From: Subdoligranulum sp.
GTDB taxonomy: Bacteria > Bacillota > Clostridia > Oscillospirales > Ruminococcaceae
Assembly (NCBI GenBank): GCA_014799685.1
Contig: JAAVHN010000051.1
Span: 1-58,349, forward strand
Length of the DNA stretch: 58,349 bases
Direction: 5' to 3'
The notes beneath the pieces were generated by a model. That model was given only the letters and a program-made list of their open reading frames with translations, ran no database searches and was not told the origin of the DNA. Positions 1 through 6,718 of the stretch are shown in pieces (within the stretch, counting starts at the first letter, position 1; each line of letters opens with the position of its first letter). The translations under genes and the position numbers were made by a program.

Positions 1-2
1 AA

Positions 3-95
3 AACAACTGCCGCCTGCTCAACCCGCCTACCAAAACGCAAAAAGAAATCATGGAATTTCTTGGCTTTGCCGCAATTGCCTTTGAATGTGTATAG
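3..95 (+). pseudogene. C-terminal tail of a truncated protein, possibly a transposase
   Basis: The window opens inside a reading frame that ends at a TAG at 93-95 and gives a 30-residue tail containing PPTKTQKEIMEFLGF. The pattern of a Pro-Thr-Lys segment followed by a short helix resembles the ends of IS4/IS1634-type transposases, but this is only a resemblance. The upstream part is outside the window, so whether it is an intact gene entering from the left or a remnant cannot be decided. Confidence 0.3.
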
Positions 96-125
96 TAGAA
101 TCCACTGGGAAGTTAGGATTGATAT

Positions 126-156
126 TGTAGCATTATCAATCATTCTATGGTATGAT
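126..156 (+). promoter_or_regulatory. candidate extended -10 promoter
   Basis: TGG immediately before TATGAT (151-156) makes an extended -10 element. A weak -35 (TAGCAT) lies 17 bases upstream. It would drive the small unknown gene starting at 342 through a leader of about 180 bases. Confidence 0.45.
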
Positions 157-225
157 AATAGTGGAAATTGCAGCATGCCGTCTTATAAAAGCACTGGCCC
201 GCCGGGCAGGGGGCGCCGCAGGAGG

Positions 226-330
226 ATGAAACAGTTCTGCGAAACCTGCTGCGTCAATGGAAAACGCTCGCCACCGGTGAGAGAAATTCCCTGCATGCTG
301 CATGTTGAAAAAGGAGGAACGCAGAGATAA
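226..330 (+). CDS. possible Cys-rich leader peptide (34 aa)
   Basis: A short frame begins at an ATG directly abutting AGGAGG (220-225) and ends 11 bases before the next gene. The peptide has four cysteines including a CETCC cluster near its start. The zero spacing between the Shine-Dalgarno and the ATG is poor, and no family is recognised, so this may be chance. If translated, it would sit where a leader peptide coupled to the downstream gene is expected. Confidence 0.2.
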   Translation: MKQFCETCCVNGKRSPPVREIPCMLHVEKGGTQR

Positions 331-341
331 AGATCTGGAGT

Positions 342-890
342 GTGCAAACAACAGAGGTGTATCAAGAGGTAAAAGAGAAGGGCATCTATCAGCCCGATTT
401 TGAAAAGAGCTTTTTTACCGCAGAAATTTCCGCGCTGAAGGAACTGTATGATTTTACCCTGAAAGCCTTCAACCATGTCAATAATACGGATCTGCCGGGA
501 TTGATTTTCGGCTTTTGCATGAGCAATGAAACCTCGATCGCACCCATACCCGATTACAGGACGTTTTATCAGATGATCAAGATTGCAAGGCCCGCGATCG
601 AGTCGCTGTGGAAAAAATTGCTGAAGCGCGAAACCTCCGTCATTATGGAATTGGATTATCCGGATACATTTGACGGCATTTTTCTGGATATCAACGATTT
701 CCAATTCCTGATGCCGCCGATCATCGTATCTTATCCGTATCGGGAAGAGGACGTTGAACGGATCTGCAGCGAGATGATGCAGGGCATTGCGCCGGTTCCC
801 GTGATGCCAAGCGGTGTAACCCAGGTGCACGCTCCCTTTATCCGGGCCGAAAACATAACGGCAATGTACCCGATGTTTGAGTTTATCTGA
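342..890 (+). CDS. uncharacterised protein (182 aa)
   Basis: An open frame of 182 codons with no signal peptide or membrane segment; it is mixed alpha/beta in composition, with several Asp/Glu-rich segments and a hydrophobic end (MYPMFEF). No family is recognised. The only canonical start is GTG at 342, which abuts TGGAG. A much better-placed GGAGG (313-317) is nine bases upstream of an in-frame ATA at 327, so translation may start non-canonically or the start may have been lost by mutation. It is followed by a strong bidirectional terminator shared with the convergent degV gene. Confidence 0.65.
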   Translation: MQTTEVYQEVKEKGIYQPDFEKSFFTAEISALKELYDFTLKAFNHVNNTDLPGLIFGFCMSNETSIAPIPDYRTFYQMIKIARPAIESLWKKLLKRETSVIMELDYPDTFDGIFLDINDFQFLMPPIIVSYPYREEDVERICSEMMQGIAPVPVMPSGVTQVHAPFIRAENITAMYPMFEFI

Positions 891-912
891 AAATACGGCC
901 CCATTGGGCCGG

Positions 913-956
913 AGAACAAAGGCGGCAGGGGGTTCAGCCCTGCCGCTTTGTTCTTC
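913..956. terminator. bidirectional terminator between convergent genes
   Basis: A near-perfect stem of about 17 bp (913-930 with 938-954, core AAAGGCGGCAGGG against CCCTGCCGCTTT) with a 7-base loop and flanking A/T runs separates the end of the gene at 342-890 from the end of degV. It can terminate transcription from both sides. Confidence 0.8.
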
Positions 957-965
957 AGAGGATCT

Positions 966-1802
966 TCAGGCGTGAATGGCCTGCAGCGCCACGCAGCCCG
1001 GGCCGCCGTGCGTGATGAACACCGGGCTGAGCGGCAGTATTTCGACGGGCGTTTGGGGGAACAATGCCCCGAACAGCCGGCGTGCCTGCCCGGCAAATTT
1101 GGGCGCGCCCGCGTGCGTGATGTAAAGCCGCCAATCTGCGTTCACGCCCATCGCCTGAAATGTGTGGGCGGCCGCCTCGGCCGCGTGCAGAAAGTTGCGC
1201 TTTACGCCCGCCAGCGTCAGGCGCGTACCGTCCGGCGTTTGCGTCATCAGCGGGGCAAAGCGCACCGCCGCCCCCACGTAGGACACCAGCGGCGACAGCC
1301 GCCCGCCCCGCCGCAGATAGCCAAAATCGGAGGGGATGAGAAAGCTTTTCGACGTTTCGATCAGTTCTTTCGTGCGCTGCAAAATTTCGGCCGCGCCTGC
1401 GCCCGCCTGCGCCATGCGCACGGCGTTTTCCACCAAGTACCGGTGCGGCCCGCAGAGCGTGCGGCTGTTGAGCACCGTGATATCCTGCCCGCCCTCGCAC
1501 ATTCCGGCCGCGGCCGCCGCGCTGGCGTAGGTGCCGGAGAGGCCGTCGGCCATTGCGATGTTGATGATGGTATCGCCCGGATACTGCTCGTACAGCTCGA
1601 GCACATCTCCCGGAGAGGGCTGGCTGCTTGTGGGCAGATGATCCGCGTCGATCAGACTGATAAACTCCTCGGGCAGGATCTCGTCAAATTCCCGGTAGGT
1701 TTTGTTTCGGATGGTGACGGACAGCGGCGCGACGGTGAATCCCGCCTGCCGTGCTTCCCCGGGGGAGTACAGCGTGGAGCTGTCGGCGAAAATGCGGATC
1801 AT
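966..1802 (-). CDS. DegV family lipid-binding protein
   Basis: DegV proteins bind fatty acids; in Firmicutes the family includes the FakB subunits that present fatty acids to the FakA kinase. The protein (278 aa) opens with IRIFADSS, has the ligand-contacting TSSQPSPGD segment near residue 80 and a GLSGTYASA motif typical of the family, and keeps the C-terminal ITHGGPGCV segment. I start it at the Met at 1802, which follows AAAGGGG, rather than at a Met nine codons upstream. It has a consensus promoter (TTGACA-17-TATAAT) inside a palindrome shared with the divergent DUF1836 gene. No fakA homologue lies in the window, so the partner is unknown. Confidence 0.9.
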   Translation of the reverse strand: MIRIFADSSTLYSPGEARQAGFTVAPLSVTIRNKTYREFDEILPEEFISLIDADHLPTSSQPSPGDVLELYEQYPGDTIINIAMADGLSGTYASAAAAAGMCEGGQDITVLNSRTLCGPHRYLVENAVRMAQAGAGAAEILQRTKELIETSKSFLIPSDFGYLRRGGRLSPLVSYVGAAVRFAPLMTQTPDGTRLTLAGVKRNFLHAAEAAAHTFQAMGVNADWRLYITHAGAPKFAGQARRLFGALFPQTPVEILPLSPVFITHGGPGCVALQAIHA

Positions 1803-1871
1803 AAAAAAAGGCCCCTTTCCGATTGGCATGAATTTTTATTTTTGAAATTATATAATATAGTTTTAAAAACT

Positions 1872-1900
1872 ATTATACGTGTTTTTAAAAAATATGTCAA
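1872..1900 (-). promoter_or_regulatory. consensus sigma-A promoter of degV
   Basis: Read on the minus strand, TTGACA (1900-1895) and TATAAT (1877-1872) are separated by exactly 17 bases. This is a perfect vegetative promoter pointing at degV. Confidence 0.85.
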
Positions 1901-1928
1901 GCGCTGTTGCGGACGCTTGACATATTTT
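1889..1928. repeat. perfect 15-bp inverted repeat between divergent promoters
   Basis: AAAATATGTCAAGCG (1889-1903) is repeated in exact inverted form at 1914-1928 with a 10-base centre. Each arm contains the -35 hexamer of one of two divergent promoters. The symmetry suggests an operator for a dimeric regulator controlling both sides. Confidence 0.75.
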
Positions 1929-1943
1929 GAAAACGCACTAAAA
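1917..1943 (+). promoter_or_regulatory. promoter of the DUF1836 gene
   Basis: TTGACA (1917-1922) is followed after 16 bases by TAAAAT. It fires away from degV and gives a leader of roughly 200 bases before the DUF1836 start codon. Confidence 0.65.
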
Positions 1944-2017
1944 TAGAGGTATGGACATTTGCGGCCGGTGCGTCCGGCCGGAAAGGCGGTGTCCGTGCTT
2001 TTCCGTAAAACCGCGAA

Positions 2018-2052
2018 GCGCGCCCGGCCGAAGCGCTGCCGGGCGCTTTTTC
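2018..2052 (+). terminator. terminator-like hairpin in the DUF1836 leader
   Basis: GCGCCCGGC (2020-2028) pairs with GCCGGGCGC (2038-2046) and is followed by five T residues. It lies about 100 bases before the DUF1836 start, after the divergent promoter, so it is placed as an attenuator. A second GC-rich hairpin (GGCCGG/CCGGCC near 1963-1979) lies just upstream. Confidence 0.55.
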
Positions 2053-2152
2053 AGAAACTTCTGCATAGACTGCCGCGCACGGCCCGGCGGCAGATTTCCC
2101 GATTGGCCGATCGGATTGAAGCTGCCTTAAAATTCAGAGGGGGAGTGTTTGA

Positions 2153-2686
2153 ATGCCCACAGAAGCTGAACAGATGGTCGAGGAAATGATGGCATACCGC
2201 TGCCCGCGGTATGCGCAGCTGCCGGAGATTCCCTTGTACCGCGACCAGGTATTGGATGCGATCGAGCGCTACACCGCGCCGTTTTTCTTTGGCCGGAACG
2301 AGCCGCCGCTGACGGCGGCGATGATCAACAATTATGTAAAGCTGCAGCTGATCGATCCGCCCGTGAAAAAACGGTACGAGCGGGGACAGATCGCGCGGCT
2401 GTATTTCATCTGCCTGCTCAAGCAGGTGATGAGCATCTCCGAGCTGCGCGATCTGATGGCGATCCAGGGCCGCAGCTATCCGCTGGAGCAGGCGTATGAT
2501 TATTTCTGCACCGAGCTGGAAAAGGCGCTGCAGGCCACCTTTGGCACGCGCGATTTTTCCATGCCCAGCAGCGCGCAGAAGACAACGCCCGAGAGCGAGC
2601 TGGTGCGCGGCCTTGCGCTGTGCTTTGCAAACAAAATGTTCACGCTGAAATTTATCCAGCTATACCCCGGGCAAGGGGAGGCGTAA
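2153..2686 (+). CDS. DUF1836 domain protein, probable DNA-binding regulator
   Basis: A 177-residue protein matching the DUF1836 family, which is common in Clostridia and is thought to contain a MerR-like winged helix. Family hallmarks are the run MINNYVKLQLIDPPVKKRY (about residues 60-78) and the following region rich in hydrophobic helices (ARLYFICLLKQVMSISELRDL). The start follows GGGGGAG at 8-base spacing. Its promoter shares a perfect palindrome with degV, so autoregulation and control of degV are plausible inferences. Its 3' end overlaps the beginning of a decayed glycosidase fragment. Confidence 0.85.
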   Translation: MPTEAEQMVEEMMAYRCPRYAQLPEIPLYRDQVLDAIERYTAPFFFGRNEPPLTAAMINNYVKLQLIDPPVKKRYERGQIARLYFICLLKQVMSISELRDLMAIQGRSYPLEQAYDYFCTELEKALQATFGTRDFSMPSSAQKTTPESELVRGLALCFANKMFTLKFIQLYPGQGEA

Positions 2687-2880
2687 GGCAAAACGCACAG
2701 ATGGCCCCGGAGGAAAAGGCCGGTCTGTGTTCCGGCCGGGATTTCCGGAACACGAAGCCCATGGAGCGGCCGGGCGTGCCGGGCGTGATGGTTTCGGACG
2801 GCTCCCACGGCCTGCGCAAGCAGGCGGGCGAGGCCGACCGTCCGGGCCGGAACGCGGCGCGCAATGGCGGGGCTGCAGGC
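2680..2880 (+). pseudogene. N-terminal remnant of a GH3 beta-glucosidase
   Basis: In one frame the region reads MAPEEKAGLCSGRDF, then PGVPGVMVSDGSHGLRKQAG, closely matching the amino-terminal signature of family 3 glycoside hydrolases (usually LxEKAxLCSG, then DFWHTK, then VMVSDGPHGLRKQ). Only about 65 codons remain; normal enzymes exceed 700. The family's DFWHTK is changed to DFRNTK. No start codon with a ribosome binding site precedes it and homology stops near 2880. It is a deletion relic directly behind the DUF1836 gene. Confidence 0.7.
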
Positions 2881-2905
2881 ATAAACAGGCTTCAAACAAA
2901 AAATT

Positions 2906-2945
2906 GGCGGCCGCAGAAACAGATCTGCGGCCGCCTCCTTTTTTG
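2906..2945 (+). terminator. intrinsic terminator
   Basis: GGCGGCCGCAG (2906-2916) pairs perfectly with CTGCGGCCGCC (2925-2935) around an 8-base loop and is followed by a T-rich tail. It ends plus-strand transcription from the DUF1836 gene before the convergent hflC. Confidence 0.85.
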
Positions 2946-2989
2946 CTGCAAAGCGGTTTTTATCGTTTTTTATGAACGCCAGCCGCGCG

Positions 2990-3865
2990 TCAATTGCTGT
3001 AAAAGATTTCGGCCAGCGGGGAGGTGCGGTTGAGGAACAGCACGTTGCGGCTGCCGGTGAGGCTGGCCTTGGCGGCGTCCAGGCTGCGCACGAAGTTGTA
3101 GAACTCGGCGCGCTCGGGGTCGGCATAGGCGTCGGAGAGGATGCGCATGTACTCGGCCTCGCCCTCGGCCTCCAGCATCTCGGCCTTGGCCGCGGCCTCG
3201 GACAGCATGATCTGTACCTCCTTATCGGTCTGGCTGCGGATGCGCTGCGCGTTGCTCTCGCCCTCGGCGGTGTAGCTGGCGGCGATATTGTTGCGCTCGC
3301 TGATCATGCGCTGGTAGACGGCGGCCTTGTTGTCGTCCGGCAGGTCGAGGTGCTTTGTCTCGATGGCGATGAGCTCGATGCCGTACTGATCGAGCGAATC
3401 GCCCACGCCCGCGCGGATGGCGCCGGCCAGCTCGCCGTCGCGGCCGCTGATCACCTCGCTCTGGCTCATGCCGGAGATGGTGTTCTTCATGCTGTTGTAG
3501 ACGAGGCTCGTCAGGCGGCTCTCGGCGTTGGGGATGCTGCCGTTCAGCGTCTGGATGAAGCGCTGCGGGTCGTCGATGCGCCACAGGATAAAGCTGTCGG
3601 CCACCATCGTCTTTTTGTCCTGCGTGATGACGTCCGAAACCGGAAGGTCATACAGCAGCACGCGGTTGGGCATGGTCTCGCTGGTTTGGATGAACGGCAG
3701 CTTCCAGCTGACGCCGGGCACGTCACGGATGTCCACAACGCGGCCGAACTGCCGGATGACGGTATATTCGTTCTGCTGCGTCACAACGCAGGCAGAGCCC
3801 AGTACGATCACGGCGCCGATCAGTACGATGGCAAGCAGGATGCGGGAGATCGTTTTCTTTTTCAT
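2990..3865 (-). CDS. hflC: HflC-like SPFH membrane protein
   Basis: HflC forms a membrane complex with HflK that surrounds and regulates the FtsH protease. This 291-residue protein has one N-terminal membrane helix (about residues 8-27), then an SPFH/prohibitin domain beginning QQNEYTVIRQFGRVV, and an Ala/Glu-rich coiled coil ending in the family-typical FYNFVRSLDA segment. It begins 2 bases after the hflK stop codon, so the two are translationally coupled. Expression should follow the riboswitch-like leader upstream of hflK. Confidence 0.88.
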   Translation of the reverse strand: MKKKTISRILLAIVLIGAVIVLGSACVVTQQNEYTVIRQFGRVVDIRDVPGVSWKLPFIQTSETMPNRVLLYDLPVSDVITQDKKTMVADSFILWRIDDPQRFIQTLNGSIPNAESRLTSLVYNSMKNTISGMSQSEVISGRDGELAGAIRAGVGDSLDQYGIELIAIETKHLDLPDDNKAAVYQRMISERNNIAASYTAEGESNAQRIRSQTDKEVQIMLSEAAAKAEMLEAEGEAEYMRILSDAYADPERAEFYNFVRSLDAAKASLTGSRNVLFLNRTSPLAEIFYSN

Positions 3866-3867
3866 CT

Positions 3868-4902
3868 TCAGTTGCCCTCCTCGGCACGGGGAACGTCGTC
3901 CCAGTTGAACAGGTTCATCGAATTGCCCGATTCGTCCAAAATCACTACGCGCAGGCCGGGCAGTACATCCTCCATGGCCTCATAGTACATGCGGCGGCGG
4001 GTGATCTCGGGGAATTTGCTGTACTCCTCGTACATGGAATTGAAGCGCGCCACCTGGCCGTTGGCCTCGTTGATGCGGCTCTCGCGCGTAGCCTCGGCGC
4101 TCTGCAGCACCTTATCGGCCTCGGCCTCGGCGGCAGGGATCTGCTCTGAGCGGTACTTGTTGGCGTTGTTGATGGCGGTATCGGCGCCCTGCTTGGCGTT
4201 TTCCACTTCCTTGAACGCCGCCAGCACCTCCGCCGTCGGGGGCTCGGCGTCCTGGATGGTGATATTCACCAGCTGCAGGCCGATCTGCTCCTGCTCGAGG
4301 CGGTTTGTGATCTTTTCCTTGATCTCGCTCTGGATTTGGTTCTTGCCGGTGGTGATCACGTCGTCCACCGGGTACAGGCCGATGGTGTCGCGGATGTAGC
4401 TCTGCGCCAGCGTCTTTAAGATCGTGGCGGGCTGCTCGCTTGCGTACAGGTACTGGATGGGGTCCGTCACGCGGTACTCAAGGAAGAAATCCACATTGAC
4501 GAAGTTGAAATCGCTGGTGATCATCAGGCTTTCGTCGTCGATGGAGGCATTCGTGTACGGGTCGTACCCGATGGCGACGCCGCGGATGGTCATATCCACC
4601 TTGTGCACCTGCTGGATGAACGGGATCTTGAAGTGCAGGCCGCTGGCGCTGACGGTGTGCGGTACGCCGAACGTGGTGACGACGGCGTTTTCCTGCTCGT
4701 TGATGCTGTAGACGGAATTGAGCGCCAGAATGGCCAGCAGCGCCACGAGCACGATCGCCCATACGAGGCGCTTCGTGTTTTTCGAGCTGCGGGACGGCCG
4801 CATGTGCTGCGCTCCTGCGGTGCGCGGCGCGCCGTCCTCGGCCCCGGAAGGGCCTGCCTGATAGCTGCGGCCGAAGCCGCCGGGGAACGGAATGCGGGAC
4901 AT
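3868..4902 (-). CDS. hflK: HflK-like SPFH membrane protein
   Basis: Partner of HflC in the FtsH-modulating membrane complex. The protein (344 aa) has a Gly/Arg/Pro-rich cytoplasmic lead, a membrane helix at about residues 45-66, an SPFH domain starting near INEQENAVVTTFG, and a long coiled coil with the HflK-type EVLAAFKEVENAKQ segment. I chose the Met at 4902 because AAAGGAGG precedes it at ideal spacing; longer in-frame starts would run back into the leader. The gene lies about 240 bases downstream of a promoter whose transcript folds into a riboswitch-like domain plus terminator. Confidence 0.88.
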   Translation of the reverse strand: MSRIPFPGGFGRSYQAGPSGAEDGAPRTAGAQHMRPSRSSKNTKRLVWAIVLVALLAILALNSVYSINEQENAVVTTFGVPHTVSASGLHFKIPFIQQVHKVDMTIRGVAIGYDPYTNASIDDESLMITSDFNFVNVDFFLEYRVTDPIQYLYASEQPATILKTLAQSYIRDTIGLYPVDDVITTGKNQIQSEIKEKITNRLEQEQIGLQLVNITIQDAEPPTAEVLAAFKEVENAKQGADTAINNANKYRSEQIPAAEAEADKVLQSAEATRESRINEANGQVARFNSMYEEYSKFPEITRRRMYYEAMEDVLPGLRVVILDESGNSMNLFNWDDVPRAEEGN

Positions 4903-4989
4903 GGTATTCCTCCTTTTGAAAATGAAAGATTGAAAATTGGAACGCGGAATGGGAAACAAACATGTGGCCACAAAAAAGGAAGCAGTTAT

Positions 4990-5035
4990 AACAAAAAAGA
5001 CTTTTACCGCGGGCTCCTGCCCGGATAAAAGTCTT
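4990..5035 (-). terminator. intrinsic terminator overlapping the riboswitch-like domain
   Basis: On the minus strand AAGACTTTTATCCGGGC (5035-5019) pairs with GCCCGCGGTAAAAGTCTT (5014-4997) and is followed by a T run. Its 5' arm is the 3' strand of the upstream aptamer helix, the usual arrangement of a transcriptional attenuator. Confidence 0.8.
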
Positions 5036-5142
5036 GTTGAACTCTGGATCAAAGCGATCCGCAGCAGTCTTGAAGCCCCGAGCCGTTCGGCTGTCCTGAC
5101 GGAACCTCAACACGGCGTGTGCCGTGCAACTACTCCCTTTCG
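5027..5142 (-). ncRNA. riboswitch-like aptamer, candidate yybP-ykoY (Mn2+) class
   Basis: The transcript begins CGAAAGGGAGTAGTTG (5142-5127) and closes with CAACAAGACTTTT (5039-5027). GAAAG can pair with CTTTT and GTTG with CAAC, leaving GGAGTA opposite AAGA. That matches my memory of the yybP-ykoY aptamer, whose outer helix is flanked by GGGGAGUAG and a GCAAGACCUUU-type 3' strand. Internal hairpins (CACGGC/GCCGTG at about 5112-5127; CCG-AAC-GG) fill the middle. The CTTTT strand is also part of the following terminator, so ligand binding would be expected to allow readthrough into hflKC. The class call is by eye only. Confidence 0.5.
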
Positions 5143-5150
5143 ATGAATCT

Positions 5151-5179
5151 ATCCTACCATATCGTTAAAGATTTGTCAA
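5151..5179 (-). promoter_or_regulatory. promoter of hflKC leader
   Basis: TTGACA (5179-5174) and TAGGAT (5156-5151) on the minus strand are 17 bases apart. The expected start site, near 5144, coincides with the first base of the aptamer helix, which supports both predictions. Confidence 0.75.
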
Positions 5180-5203
5180 GTACTTTTGGGAAATATTTTT
5201 CCT

Positions 5204-6718
5204 TTATTCGTGCAAATACTGCACAGCGCTTGCAAAGCGGCTTTCGGTGGCGTATTTTTCCGGCGCGCTGGCCTTGTACTTGTTCAGCGCGGCGGTGGCC
5301 CTGCCCGGATTCTGCAGCGTGCCCGCGCCGGCCACGCAGCCGCCGGGGCAGGCCATGCCCTCCAGCAGATAGCCGTTCAGCTTGCCGGTCTTGGCGAGCG
5401 TGAGCATCTTGCGGCATTCGCGCAGGCCCTGCGCGGCCATTACCTTCACCTCGCGGTCGGGGTCGATCTCGTGGATGGCGTTCACCACGGCATTGGCCAC
5501 GCCGCCGGATACCGCGAAGCCGCGCCCGTCGGCCGTTGCCTCGCGCAGCTCGGCGCCCTCGGCCACCTCGGCAAACTGGATGGCCTTCGCCTCGAACATG
5601 CCCATCACTTCTTCAAACGTGAGCACAAAATCCACATCGCTGCGGATGGTGCGGCGGCTGGCCTCCAATTTTTTCGCGGCGCACGGCCCGATGAATACCA
5701 CCTTGCAGCCGGGGAACTGCTTTTTGATCAGGCGCGCAGTGAACACCATCGGCGTGAGCGCCATCGAGATATACGGCGCAAAATCCGGGAACAGCTTTTT
5801 CGCCATCACGCTCCACGCCGGACAGCAGGAGGTGGCCATAAACGGCTGGTTTTCCGGCACTTCCTTCATGAAATCCCTGGCTTCCTCGATGGTGCAGAGG
5901 TCGGCGCCCACGGCCACCTCCACCACGTCGGCAAAGCCGAGCAGCTGCATCGCGGGCTTCAGCTTTTCGGGCGTGATCTCGGGCCCGAACTGGCCCACGA
6001 ACGCGGGAGCGACAGCGGCGATTACCTGGTCGCCCTCCTTGATGGACTGGATCACCTGGAAGATCTGGCTCTTATCGGCAATGGCGCCGAACGGGCAGTT
6101 CACAAGGCACATGCCGCAGGAGACGCAGCGGTCGTAATCGATCTTCGCGTGGCCCTGCTCGTCCGAGCCGATGGCGTCCATGCCGCAGGCGGCCGCGCAC
6201 GGGCGCTCGATCTTGTTGATGGCTCCGTAGGGGCAGGCGTTCGCGCACTGGCCGCACTTGATGCATTTTTCCGGATCGATGACGCTTTTGCCGTGCACGA
6301 TGGACACCGCGTCCTTGGGGCACACCTCCACGCACGGGTGCGCGAGGCAGCCCTGGCACAGATCGGTGACATGGTACGATTTTTCCGGGCAGGCGTTGCA
6401 GGCAAATTTGATTACGTTGATGAGCGGCGGCTCGTAATATTTTTCCGGGCGCGCGGCCTCCTCAATGCCGGTGGCAAGCGGCGCGTGCTCGGCCATCGGG
6501 CGCAGCGAGAGGCCCATCGAAAGGCGCAGGCGCTCGCCGACGATGGCGCGCTCCAAAAAGATACTGTCGCGGTAGCGGCTCACCTCTCCGGGCACAATCT
6601 TGTACGGCAGCTCCTCGATGCGGCTGTAATCGCCGCCCTCGTAGGCCATGCGGGCCACCTCGGTGAACACCTTGCGGCGGATGTGCATCAGGGAAGAATC
6701 GATTCCTCGCACCGGCAT
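5204..6718 (-). CDS. [FeFe]-hydrogenase, group B type (monomeric)
   Basis: [FeFe]-hydrogenases interconvert H2 with protons and electrons. The N-terminal half of this 504-residue protein carries several ferredoxin-like cysteine clusters (about residues 107-133, 152-162 and 198-208). The C-terminal half has the three H-cluster motifs: L1 TSCCPAW (296-302), L2 GPCAAKKLE (344-352) and L3 EGMACPGGCVAGAG (453-466). L1 with Ala in place of Gly, and GPC in L2, fit group B (HydM-like) enzymes rather than the prototypical group A HydA, whose L2 is usually MPC. Maturases HydEFG are not in the window. It appears monocistronic with its own promoter and ends just before the hflKC promoter. Confidence 0.85.
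   Translation of the reverse strand: MPVRGIDSSLMHIRRKVFTEVARMAYEGGDYSRIEELPYKIVPGEVSRYRDSIFLERAIVGERLRLSMGLSLRPMAEHAPLATGIEEAARPEKYYEPPLINVIKFACNACPEKSYHVTDLCQGCLAHPCVEVCPKDAVSIVHGKSVIDPEKCIKCGQCANACPYGAINKIERPCAAACGMDAIGSDEQGHAKIDYDRCVSCGMCLVNCPFGAIADKSQIFQVIQSIKEGDQVIAAVAPAFVGQFGPEITPEKLKPAMQLLGFADVVEVAVGADLCTIEEARDFMKEVPENQPFMATSCCPAWSVMAKKLFPDFAPYISMALTPMVFTARLIKKQFPGCKVVFIGPCAAKKLEASRRTIRSDVDFVLTFEEVMGMFEAKAIQFAEVAEGAELREATADGRGFAVSGGVANAVVNAIHEIDPDREVKVMAAQGLRECRKMLTLAKTGKLNGYLLEGMACPGGCVAGAGTLQNPGRATAALNKYKASAPEKYATESRFASAVQYLHE

Larger units (their letters stand above)
4903..5203 (-). other. leader region between hydrogenase gene and hflK
   Basis: This 301-base gap contains, in transcription order on the minus strand, a near-consensus promoter, a folded RNA domain, an intrinsic terminator and the hflK ribosome binding site. 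No coding potential is seen. Details are given in the separate entries. Confidence 0.8.

Noticed and set aside
1959-2189. Arg-rich frame before the DUF1836 gene
   Set aside because: It overlaps the leader hairpins and the real start, and has no ribosome binding site or recognisable sequence.
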